Assembly (NCBI GenBank): GCA_030549495.1
Contig: JAUIRK010000862.1
Location: forward strand, 124,001 to 188,000
Direction: 5' to 3'
Source: Nectonema munidae
Taxonomy: Eukaryota; Nematomorpha; Nectonematoida; Nectonematidae
Length of the DNA: 64,000 nucleotides
A program made the position numbers and the translations under genes. Positions 34,211 through 46,300 of the stretch are shown in pieces. Position 1 is the stretch's first letter. The number at the start of each line of letters is the position of its first letter. The notes beneath the pieces are model-generated. The model was not told the origin of the DNA, did no database searches, and saw only the letters and a list, made by a program, of their open reading frames with translations.

Positions 34211-35529
34211 GGTGATTAGAAAAATGATCATTTGAAATTACGCAAAAGCATTTCTTTAAATTTTGTGCCTTAGAAAAATCAATAAAGCGTGGTACATATT
34301 ACGACTTACCAAGAAAAAATTGAGCAACGAATAAACTTTTTTTGAAATGAACTTTTTATGAAAAAAATGAATACATGCATTTTTCTATAAAATTTAGCTA
34401 TTTTTTTCTAAAAGTTATGATTATACCTTTCAATATTATCTTTTGTAAAAAAAAATATGCGCAAGACTATGTTTATATATATATATAGCCATAAACAGGG
34501 CATAATATGCTTCCAATTTTAGGTTTCCTAACACATTGCATACTTACAGCATATGTCCTAGTTGTATACTACTTATATTTCATTTTGTCTGACAAAAATT
34601 TTAATTCTATAGCCAGTTCTTTACCAGCAAGAGTTTCAGAGTTTCACGTATATTGCTTCAAAAATATCGACACACTTTTGAATTGGTAGTAAAACTTTAT
34701 CTAAGATGAATTCATCAATCTTTTTACTTCTCATCTCAACTTAAGTACGACAATCAATATTTCATAAGTACTAAAAACATAGAAATTGCTTTAAAAATCA
34801 AACCATATATGCTTGAGAGTCCAAAAAAAGTTTTTGTCACAATGAAAACGACATATGCATGCATAGCTAATAATAATAATAATAATGATAATGAGAACGT
34901 GGGCTACTTTTGAAGATGCTGCTGCATATGTTAGATAGGAAATGTTGTGAAGATGTTGGAACGATGAATATTTCTAACAGTCATATGAAAGTAAAAGAAG
35001 GTGAAATATAGCTTACGTTTGCACTCTAGTTCTTGCGAATTAGCTTCAATAGTTTCTTTGGCAGAATTATTACAGAGTGATGATCATTTAGTTATCAATG
35101 TATTTGGTCTTTGAAAACTCGTGTTTTCTTCTACATATACAAGAGACAAGCTCTCGAGAATCTATATTATATTAATATAATACAAGTTGAATGAACGTTT
35201 TAATTAAAATTTCTTTATGTGAAAAATATAGTGAAACATTGTCATATAAATTTTGAAGATAATAAGTATTTTTGAATCTCTTTCTTTTTTAAGTTACACA
35301 TGGGATTAAATAAATTAATATTAAAACAGATTACTTGTTTGATATATTGAAACATCGGTATTAGAGTAGGACCGATTCTGATTATAATCAGGATCATAAT
35401 CAGAATTCCTTTAATCGTGATCAGAACAGTATTCATTGAAAAAAAAAGCCAAAATCAGATTTCGGATCAAATGATACATAGAGAAGCACAAAAATCAGAT
35501 TGCTTTTAGTAATTTGTTTTTTCTTTAAC
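34211..35529. other. AT-rich stretch, nothing recognised
   Basis: It contains an AAT-rich microsatellite near 34,868-34,892. No gene or transposon border was identified. Confidence 0.45.
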
Positions 35530-35690
35530 ACTATAAGTGCTGGGAGAGGAGGGGGGAGTTTTAAATCCCTTCACTAAAAAATTAATTGTGTAAAATTGGG
35601 CGAATTATATCCCTTCAAATTTTGTGACTTTTACTAAAATTGTTAACTACATCTTTTGGTAACATTTCCATGGCAGTTGTATGACCTTTT
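35530..35690 (+). repeat. Dispersed repeat, copy 2 (copy 1 at 11,566-11,729)
   Basis: It shares TGTAAAATTGG, CGAATTATATCCCTTCAAA, TTTTGTGACTTTTACTAAAA and ACTACATCTTTTGGTA with copy 1. The family is unknown. Confidence 0.6.
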
Positions 35691-35879
35691 GATGTCTAAA
35701 TATGTCAATCAAAATCAAAAGTTAAACTAACCTTATAACTTGGCGTTTATATACTAGATACTCCCTTGAAAATTTATAATTATGTACAATTTTGAACGCA
35801 TAATCCTTTATATATTTCATTTATTCAAAAATCAGTGTTACTTTTTAGAAAATGTCAATCAAATTTTTGATTGATGAGA

Positions 35880-36440
35880 AATATATCTAATAAAATATAC
35901 CTTCAAATTTTACATAAAATGTAGGTTTTTATACGAAATCAATCATTCTAGTTTTATTTCTGGATTCAGTTTTGGCATTTAGGATTTTAAAATAGCTATA
36001 AATCAAATTTGCGATTTACTTCTAAAAATATTCATTCAAATTTTAAATGAAATACAGTAGACCCTCGTTAAGCCCGACTACATGGTGGAGAAGGGTGTCC
36101 GACATAACAGAGGGTCTACTATATATATTATATATGGTAGAAAAAAATATTTCAAATTGGATAACGTCAAAATTTAGAATGACCGCGAACTACCTATGGA
36201 GTAAAAAAAATAAAATAGATACTTGTAAGCCAAAGCGAAATCAAAAAAGTCAAAGAAGATGCCCGCTTGTAAGCCTATAAGAGCAAACATTTGTATTCTC
36301 GGTCACGGTGCGACTTATCCGATATCCGAGTTATCAGGGCCCGAGTTAACGAGGGTCTACATAAATTTTTATACCGAATGGATCATGCTGCTTTCATTTC
36401 TGGACTCAGTTGTTGCATTTAGGATTTAAAGGTGTGTTAT
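35880..36440 (-). repeat. Reverse-oriented copies of the 148-bp satellite
   Basis: On the minus strand it reads TTGATTTCGTATAAAAAC, TTTTTAGAAGTAAATCGCAA, ATTTGATT, ATCCTAAATGCC and AACTGAATCCAGAAATAAAA, matching monomers of the array at 57,354-58,260. About one and a half monomers are present, interrupted by the pogo-like element at 36,055-36,361. Confidence 0.8.
36055..36361. mobile_element. pogo/Tigger-like element at a TA target
   Basis: It starts CAGTAGACCCTCGTTAAGCC and ends with CCGAGTTAACGAGGGTCTACA. TA lies immediately outside each end (36,053-36,054 and 36,362-36,363). Removing it restores the satellite monomer around it. A third inverted copy of the terminus (CAGAGGGTCTACTATA) lies only about 60 bp from the left end. 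The 307-bp element has no transposase. Confidence 0.85.
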
Positions 36441-37238
36441 ACAAGTACCGTAAGCACTCACATTTAATCCGCATATTAGAATTAATGGACTAAAAACGGG
36501 CTTTCACATTATCTACGTGAACAGAATTTAAACCAAGACATGAAAGCTAAAATAGAAAAGTGTAGGAACGAGAATAGGCAAATCGCATGTAACATATTCC
36601 ACCAGCTAATCCCTTTAAATCTATTTCTTCATTTATATTCCTTCTCTTCATCTTAAATGCAATTATATTAAACTTATATATAATAAGTGTATAATTTAAC
36701 TCAATGTTTCTAAAGTTAATAATAATCTGAAACTCATGCATAGAAAAATAAATATAACATATGAGGAGAATTTTGAAAATATTTCCTTCCGCGAAAATTT
36801 CTTGATTTACAATATTCAGAAGAAGTTTATTTTAGAAGAAAAAAAAATTTAATCGCCAAAGGGTAAATCATGAAGCTTCATATGTTTAAAGCCATGTTTC
36901 AGTTCAACACCCGGTGTGTAATGAAAGCTGATATTATTAGCATCGTTGTAAAAAGAATATCATTATTACTTGTTGAGGTAGAAGAGTTAAGTCATGGCTA
37001 CTGCACATCCAAGTTTCAGTGACGTCATGAAATACACGCGCTAACACATGTAGAGTGCTGGGAGTGTATGTAACTCCGCCACTACACGGAATTAACGTTG
37101 ATTAACCTAATAAACTACATATGCGCCAGGGAAAGCGTCATTGAAAAGATGATAAAACCTTAGAAATAACCTTTCCCTCACTTTCCAGCACCAACGCACC
37201 AAAACTACCTCACTGACACAAAGGAAACGTTTTCGAGA
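36441..37238. other. Upstream region of host gene 2
   Basis: The GC content rises around 37,000-37,200 (GACGTCATGAAATACACGCG, CATATGCGCCAGGGAAAGCG), as in a promoter-proximal region. CTTTCCAGCACCAACGCACC lies about 50-70 bp before the TATA box. No gene was recognised. Confidence 0.35.
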
Positions 37239-37245
37239 TATAAAG
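37239..37245 (+). promoter_or_regulatory. TATA box of host gene 2
   Basis: TATAAAG lies about 30 bp before the likely initiation region (TTTCACGCTTACTTC, about 37,273-37,290) and 91 bp before the predicted start codon. The position suits a short 5' UTR. Confidence 0.45.
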
Positions 37246-37329
37246 AGTAAAGTTGTGTGTGTTAGCAATTTTTTATTTCACGCTTACTTCAACATCTCAC
37301 TCCTTACTTTGAGTGGATATTTCAAATCA

Positions 37330-37362
37330 ATGTTTTTATACTTCATCTTTTTGGTTTGTGTG
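37330..37362 (+). CDS. Host gene 2, exon 1 (signal peptide)
   Basis: The coding part reads MFLYFIFLVCV and ends at TTGTGTG|GTAAAA. It is phase 0, matching the first codon (GTT) of exon 2. It is the first ATG in that frame after the putative TSS. Confidence 0.5.
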
Positions 37363-40300
37363 GTAAAATTTCCATATTCTCTAAAAAAATCACATCTAAT
37401 TCTTGTTTTTAACTTTTTCATCAACACTATCCATTCCAATTTTTAATAAAAATCTGAGCAAAAAAATTGCAGCGGAAGGAGATGATAGAGAGTAAAAAAT
37501 GTTTTGTAGAAAAAAAGTTGCCCATAGTTATCTAATTCTAGTGACTAGCTATAGCGACTCACGTTTCTCGCATCTATATTATATACTCCTTCAGCACAAG
37601 GAATAAGCTTAATGCGTGGAATAATTGGTTTAATATAATTCAATCAATTCTCGCCTAATTGGATTCGTTAAAACGAAAAAATATTCATAAATATTTATCC
37701 AATCATAACAAAGAGTTTGCATAGGCCTATCGACACAAAAAAGACTAAAATTTTTAAAATTTTATAAATTAAATACTTATTATATATACATACTAGTGGG
37801 TAGATATACACTAATTAAATAAAGCATCATACGCAAGTATATTCAATATTAGAAAATAGTCTTTCTCAGAGTTGAATTTTGAAGAGAATTTTGACGTTAT
37901 CAAACACTGACAAAAATGGTATTAAAAAAAGTCAAGAACGAAAAATTTTATTTCTCACAAAAACAATTAAAATTAAAAATAACTTAAATGTAAACGATGA
38001 GTGTTTATATACTAAAAAAAAGAGAATCCCAAAATCACGTTTTAAGCTAAATTTTTGTAAAGTCCTTTTTTGACATATAAGATTAGTGAATGAAATGCAG
38101 GATTCTTATAAATGCCCCAGGATTCCGTTGTCCTGGAAGTTCCTAGCTATCGATCATGATCTAATACAAGAGAACTGAATATAAAGAATTAGTTTACAAA
38201 CTCATCCATATGTTATAGCGCCTTTTTATCGCTTTCCCATCATTCAGCACCTTACCTCAAAAATGTTGGATACCATACTTTTATTGTTATGGGAAAAATT
38301 TAATTTATTGATATAGAAGAATATATAAAGAAATTATGGGAATCAATCAGTTCATGGATCCTAGGGATTGCTAATACACGGAAAAATTAAACTAGAGAAA
38401 CTCGAGTTGTTCTCCCATTTTTCCTAATTCAAAATGACATTTACACAACGACTCTAAATATTATGCAAAAAATAAAAGTTTATAAGAATATTATACATTC
38501 ACGGAAAATTGCGTAAGGTTTTGAAGGTTATGCTAAATAAAGGAAAAATTCAAAGTGTTTCAAACGTAAAACGAACGTTCGTTACAAATAAACTAGCCAC
38601 TAGAAAATGCTTTGTTTCAAGTATTAGGTTCCATTGAAATAACTGTTTCATATATATAAGTTCAAGAGGTTCAGCTCAATGACCAGTCGATTCAAAATAT
38701 TTAAATTGGTTTTGAAAATCAACTTTATCCGAGGCATATTGGCATTTTGAATCAATTTTTTCCATTTCTGTAGAAAATGATTTATGCTTTTACGCCAACC
38801 TAACAAAATTTATCGTAATTATTCAATCCCGTTATTCTGTCACTCATAACATTTTTTATTATGTGAAAATCTATGAACTCGACTTTTTTGACTCGAGTCT
38901 GACTCAGATAAATTCATGGCTATATATGGGCAAATTGATTAAGAAATAATTTTTATCATTTTATATATTCCCACTTACTGTTTTATTATTTCCAGTTTTT
39001 TAATTATATATTAATTTTGTGCATAAATTATTTTACTAATCAATTTTTTTAATTTTTATTGTCCATTTTTTATTAATCACCAACACTTAGTAGTAAACAA
39101 AGCAGTGGCCTAGCCAAGGGTGGGTGTTTTCGCTAGGTGCCCCTCCTCCAATTTTTATTTTAAAAATGTTAAGCTATTATAAATCTATCTGCATTTGCTG
39201 AAGTGGTGAATTTTTTCTTCCAAAAATCACAAAGATTTCAGACTTTTTAATAAAAAATTTCAGAGAAATTAGAGTTTTTTAATTTTCTGAAAAAAAAGGT
39301 TTCCAATAGTGCCAGCCCATTTTTTTATTTTTTACTACGCCACTGACACACAGATCACTTTGAGAATACCATTGTTCCAAGGGAGAGTTTGTGAAACTTT
39401 TTCTACCCAATGCTTCCTTTGACATTATTTTTTCGAACCCACCTCCCTTCCCTCTAAGACAAAGAAACACTCCCTCACTTATAAAATTTTATTTAATGGA
39501 ATATAATTTTTTTTTCATAACAAGAAAAAGCACAGAAAATTGGAAAAATTAAAAAAAAAATACAAAATGGTTGCCTTAATCCTTTGAGAGTTAGTGTGAC
39601 ACTGGTGTACCAAGAAATAATAATTGTCTGCTTAAAACATACAAAAATGAATGGAATAAAAGCTAAGATTCTGGTCCTCAAAGGGTTAAAAAGCATTTGA
39701 TCTATTAAAATATTACTTATTTTTATAAAAACTAAGTTCACTTTTTAATTCTGACATTTATTTTTAATCAAAAATGATTTCTTTTTTAATTTTATTGACT
39801 TTAAACTTATTTTATTTTTTTTATAATTTTGACTTCAATGACCTTGAAAAACTCCAAAAAAGTTATCTAAAAAAGACCAAATCAATAAAAAATTGTTCTG
39901 AGATATTTTTTGTGTAGACAAAACTTCAAAATATTATTATCTTCTCCTTAGTCACAAGTTCAGTGCAAATAAGAGTAAAAATATAATCAATTTTTTGCAC
40001 TTAAAAAATTCTCCAAAATTAATCTTAGAAATTTTTCCTTTATTTGACAGCATTTGTGAAGTCGTTTTGGTAAATAAAATACATTTTTTTCAATAAAATT
40101 CATTTTTCCATCACGTCAATAAGTTGTGATGTCTTTTTTTCTTCATCAAATAGCAGTTTATTTTTTATTTTGGAATTTATGTTCAACCGAAGTCAATAAA
40201 AATTCTTTAAATTATAGAAAAACACAAAAAATAGTTTGAAATTATTCGGGACATTAAACCCAAGCCTGTTTCAAATACTTTTAATAGAGATATAGTGTGA

Positions 40301-43300
40301 GTATTTTAGAAGATATATCTTTTTACGATATATTTTCCATGTTCTTTTTTGGAGATATCCTTACAACAAAACCTTTAAAACCTTGAATTTTCAAAAAAAG
40401 TATTTTGAATATTTTTCATTTAAATCATTAAACCTTTTCAAACAATTTTTTTAATTTATTTAGTTTCATTTTAAAAATTGTTATATTATATTGATTTTAT
40501 CGACCTCTTTTCATACTAATAAAAAGTAAGAGCTGTCGTAATTTTAAGGACAGCTAAGTTTACTAGTATTTTCTAGTTATCTTAAGTGGGCTGTTTTTTA
40601 ATCACTGAAGTTTATTTTGTATTACTTAGGCTTTTAATCATTTTTTAGCAAATGTCAAAACTCTAAGGGCTTAACTTTTTACTAATATTGTTGGTAGGTT
40701 GTTACACCTTGAATTTAAAGTAAGCGGTACTCATTTTATTCTCAGTGAGTGAAAGCTTTTAATCCATTTTAATTCCTTTACTTATCAAAGGTTGATTTAA
40801 GTGCCGCAACCGGAAAGCATGGCGGCGGTGGTGGTGGTGGTTATCCCGGAAGAAATATAATCATTATTGACAATGACAGATATCGTGGACCAACATGTAA
40901 ACTTTTACTTTGATCCTAATATTTCTCCTATTTTTTTTACTTCTCAACTTTGCTGCCTCATCCATATGTCCGATTTTTCTTTAAAATCACTTCAAAGCCC
41001 AAATTTTTCATTCACTTGTTTATGCTTGAAAAATTTCACAAGATAACGCGTGATATTTGTATTAAAAAAATTTCACTAACATACACAGAGAAAAATGAAT
41101 CAAAGAAGAACAAAAATTATGTTTTGTCATGAATAAATGATATTTCTTGTAATCATGGTACAAAACGGCACTTCAACCGAAATTTTCATTTTTCCCCGCC
41201 ATATTAACGAATGCTATCCACATCTCATAAGTTTTAAAATATTTTGAATTTAGAATGGAAACTGCTTAATACAACAACTTTTAGACCTTTTCTTTATAAC
41301 ATATATTTTCATGAAAATTCATAACTTTTTTACCTCATAACTGTAGAAACTAAATTTAACGTATTTTTAGTTTTTTTTATTTACTAATTTTTTTTATTAG
41401 TTTTTTTTTAGTTTTTTTTCTCACTTTTTATACAAAATAATATACATGAGTTCAATCTTGCATAATATAAAAATGAAAAATTGATAAAAAGTGGACTTTT
41501 CCAAAAAATTATAAAAATTAGTTTTATGAAAATGTTTAAAATTGGTGAATGACTATTATAAACTTGTTGCTACATATATGTTATTTTGATAGCAAAATGT
41601 GTAGAAAATTTGGAAAAAGAGGAAGATTTAAAAATATATATAGATAAAATGGAGAAAAAACGCATTTGTTTGTTTGAAGAGACAAAAACGTTCACACATT
41701 GGACCGTGGAGTTTAAATCTACATCGATTATTATTATTATTAATGAACTTGAAGCAACTTGACTACATAAAAACATATTTATTTCAATACCAAACTTTTT
41801 TAAAATTAATTTGTAAATAAAATTTAAAGGTATAGGTTTAACGCCATCTACATTTGAATTAAATTTTATCTTTGATTTTTCATCAAATTATACACGCTAT
41901 ACGACCAATATATATATTTTAATCATTTTTATTGAAAAATATGTAACTTTTTTGGTTGATTTTTGGTTTTTATCTGATTTTATTTTTATCTCTCATTTTG
42001 AATGATTTTTTTCAATTTTTTTTAACAAAAAAGCGAATAATCTTACGAAGTATTCTGTTTATTTGACTCATATAAGAATAATTGATGAAAATTATATTCA
42101 TTACAATTTTTTTTAACCTTTTTAAAATAAAATTTTTGAAAGTTTTTTACATATTGATTTTTTTGTAGTTTTTGCATTTCCTTGTGCCCCCGTGACTTAG
42201 AACTTTTATCTGAGCACTTTCTTCTTTAAGTTTTTTTAGAATTCTCTAAAAATTTAGTCTAAAATCTAAAAATTCAATCGATAAAAATCCTGGATCCACT
42301 CGGTAAATCGCTAGAAAGTACTAAACGCTTTATAATGCTATCACGTTTAAAATAATCCGCATCTTATAAACAAGGAACATAAATTTCTGATTTTTATATG
42401 TAATGTGTTTCAGAATAACTTTTGTGAAAAATATTAGATCCATAGTGACCTGGTTTTTGGATCATAGATTTGCCGTTTCATTATATTTTTAACCATAGAA
42501 GTGGCTGTTGTGTACTCAGATAAGCTTAAAAAAGAAATGTTGACTTTAGAGTATACAACGAACTGTCTAGATTATTTTTGAAATAAAAAATAATTTTACT
42601 TTAAAAATTTTTTTTTTGCGTTTAACCTTTTAATTAAACCTCTATAATAATAATAATGTGGGGAAAATAAAATGATTAATAGAATTGATTCCAAAATTTA
42701 ATACCAATCGCTTTCCTTGATTTTAGCGTGCAGAGACTGTCGGCTATACGAATCCCAGCGTGACATCAAGTGCTATGAAAGAGGAATCGCAAAGGGAGAC
42801 TGTCTTTCAAATTACTTTTGTGACAAAGGACCTGGCGATCTTTACGGATGCTGTTGTCCAATCGGTAATTCATGCTTTCCTAACTTCTAAGTTTGCTATA
42901 GCAGAAGGTGAACTTTTGCCTAAATCCTCCGAATTTTTTCGCACTCTTCAAAATTTTTTGCTAAATTGATAAAAATTGGTTTCAAGTTTCACAAATGAAA
43001 AAAAAATTAAAATTTATCATATTTTTCTACCAAATTTTCACGTAATCATTCGAAATCTCATTTAAAATTTTTTCAACATTGAAACATATTTTGTTAATTT
43101 CGCAAAACTTTGGAGAATTACAACGTGATTTCTTGCAATTTTACAAAATTTCGTTGGATTTCAATAAAATAGGACAAAATTAAATTTTTTTATTTTTTCA
43201 TATGTTATTTATCAATCAAAACTAATTTTTATTAAACTATAGACACATTTTGAATAGTACTTTGAGGTTTCAAGTAATACCAGGGATTTTAGTAAAAAGT

Positions 43301-46300
43301 TACACACGTTTACATTACCGGCGTCAACACCCTTTTTATAATGAACTTTGAAACTTGTATAAAAGGAAGCAAATCCTTTCGACCTCAAGACAATTAGGCA
43401 TCTCGACAATTCAGTTTCAAAACGCCGAATTTTATATTGAACAGAATAAATCATTGCGTTTATCAACGGCATAATACCAATTTGATTAATAGAACATATG
43501 TCGCTAAACTTTGTCATAACAGACAGAGATACGTTTTATTAAAATAATTTAAAAATAGTATTTCAAATTTTTATGCACTATATAAAAATTTTTTGTTCCT
43601 GATTCAAATTTCAAGCTCAAAACACTTCTTGGAAAATAATGAAATTAAAACACTTCTTGGAAAATAATGAAATTAAAAGATTCTGGAAAGCTATATAATT
43701 TAAATATGAAACATTTGATAAAAAGCTAAGTTCTGATTAGTATTCACAAAATGAACACTTTGTAAATTGATAAATTGAACAACGGTCTAAATGCCCGCTT
43801 TGTAGGCATAACCTGTTGTTTCTAAAAAGAAACATGCTATGCTCACGAAGCAATTTATTGTCAAACACACTTTGAGGAACAGTATGACGCCAGCGCACCA
43901 AAAAATGAAAATGTTCAGCTCTAAATATATACAAATTGATTCAAAAAAAGTAGGCGATTAGTCTTCAAAATTCTGGAGTAAGCCCAAATTGGATAAATTT
44001 TTTCCAATCTATCAACTTCAAATAAGTTAGTCTCAATCAATAGCAAATATATAAAAACTTCAAAATTGATCAATGTAAAGCTAAACATTTTATTAATGCC
44101 TTCAATAAACTAAACTTTTACTGCTAGACTAAACATAGGTAGATACAATGAGGCTCCGTCATCAAATTGATAGGCACTATAAGTTTTTTTCATGAAAGAA
44201 ACAACAACTTAGATTAATTTTGACAAGAAGCCTCATCTATTGCTCGTATACAAAAGTTCGCGTGAGTAAGGTTAGTTAGAAACTGGGTTTCGAAAACTCG
44301 AGGTCTTGGGTTCGTTCACTCATCAAGCCCTCTTTCCTCATAGTTCGATACAAGTGGCGCAAGTGATACTTTTAGACTTCCTTTACTTTTATACGAGAAA
44401 ACACAAATAAGATTACTTGTCAATGTCGAAAAGTTCTTTTGATTCATCATTAGCGATTAAAAGACTCCTTAGTTGTGACGCTTTTTTCAAACTTTGCAAA
44501 ATGGAATTCATCACCTTTAAGACCCAATGGAGCATCCTGGTCAGATACAATAAAAGCGTCTGCAACATTTTTTGTGTTAGAGATGTAGATTAGCTTTTAG
44601 AAATCGGTGACTTAAATGTTTACCTCATTGAGGGGTAAGCGCATCTATACTTATAAAAATACCATAGCTCAAAAAAATGACAATGCTACTGGTACGCATC
44701 TTTCTGATGCCTCTTGTTTCCTGATAAAAAATATTTACATTCACAGTTTTCATAGAAAGTTCGCTTAAAATTCTTTGAAGTTTTTATCATTTAAATTTTA
44801 TTGGAAGTTTTTGAAAAGTGGAAAATCGAGGAGCTGTGCCACTACGCAATAACTTTTGTGGCGCAAGCCTTGAAATGTGAAGTTACACTTCCCGCCTACA
44901 CAAGATGGAATCGATGCTATGAGGGTTGTGCATTCGGAATCGATGGAGACTCTGTCTTCAATATTGAAATTGGTTTTGTTCGTAATTGTTATAGATTAAA
45001 ATGTTAATTCATTGACGCTTTCTTTATTGTCTAACGTTGCGAAAAAATTTTGTTTTGGTGATTTTATGAAAAAAAAAAAAAAAAGAAATTTTAAAATAAC
45101 AAAAAAAAATGAGGAAAGTTTTAAAAAATTAAAAAATATTTAAAAATAAATAGAATTGATTATCAATTTGGATAAAAATGTTTAAAATTTAAAATTTTGA
45201 AGAAAATAAAAAATAAAAATATTTTAATAAATTATGTTGAAAAAATATCAAAATTTAAATAAAGAAGGGAAGATTAGAACATTTTAAAGAGAATAATATT
45301 ATCTAAAAGTAAATTAATTTAGTTTAATAATTTATTTATTTAAATTTTAATAATAAAAGGGGGGGGGGGCTAAATATTTTCACAAAAAATTTTTGCGTAC
45401 TTATGGGTTATCTCTCCCCCATTCAAAAAATTAAAGTGGGAGGTAGATAACTAATAAGTACCAAATTTTTATATATAGTCTAAAAATAAACCATTTTGAA
45501 CCCTTTATTGATATCGAAATATATTAGGTTGGGGGGGGGGGCTCTGAATCTGAGTTGGGGGGGAGGGGGGGGGGGCTTAACCCCCTGATGCCCTCGCTGG
45601 CTACGGACCTGGGTGCGAGTCGGAGTTCCAAAATATTTTTTCAACTCCACAACCCTGTTGTATATTGTGACGAAAAAAAGAACGAAACTATGCCTCTGTT
45701 TTTGAGATTAACCGATTTACGGCCAATGTTCCTATTTTGGAACATAAGTAATTTCATCTTCGTCTGCTTTTTTCAATGACTTTGAATATAAATCGTCTGC
45801 GTTTTTTAGATATCGTCTGCTTTGCTTGGTCTTAAATGGGATTACAAGTGTATGGGGTGTCTAATGACAATATGTACGTACTATGTGTGCATGTCTAGAT
45901 CCTTTTTTTTGTGTCAGACGTGCATTAATATACAAATAAATAGGAAAGTTTGTGTCAAGAATGTCAAAAAATGTTTACGGAAATTCATGTATGTAAGATT
46001 GCGCTAACACTAAACCCAACCTCAACCCTAAAACTAATACTAACACTAATGCAATAATTCTACACTAATCCTATAACCCTAACAATCATTATCATCATCC
46101 ACATCATCATCATCAAAGAGCAGTATCCATTTGGACGTGGGCAACGATGGAGCGCCAGAGGTGTTGATCTTTCTCCAGTTTACCATGCTTATTAATCTTA
46201 GAGATTATAACGTGGTGAGGTCTCCAGTTCTCTTCCACGCCGTAATTGGCCTACGGACATAGCCTTTGTCTAATTGTACTAACTGCAAGGCAGCAGTAAC

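Larger units (their letters stand above)
37363..40790 (+). other. Intron 1 of host gene 2
   Basis: This AT-rich 3.4-kb intron contains a dispersed repeat copy (38,070-38,135) and a hAT MITE (39,103-39,345). Other frames inside it lack coding character. Confidence 0.5.

Noticed and set aside
43212-43934. Two minus-strand frames in intron 3 of gene 2 (MPLINAMIYSV; FRNNRLCLQSGHLDRC)
   Set aside because: The first faintly recalls a receptor TM7, but no second domain, splice junction or start supports a nested gene.
44801-45007. Frame with LPAYTRWNRCYEGC
   Set aside because: The TRWN string occurs in hAT and other transposases, but nothing else in the frame or its flanks supports an element.
45995-46080. 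CCCTAA-containing run resembling telomere repeats
   Set aside because: Units are irregular (AACACTAAACCC, ACCCTAAAAC, ACCCTAAC) with no constant period. Probably low-complexity sequence.
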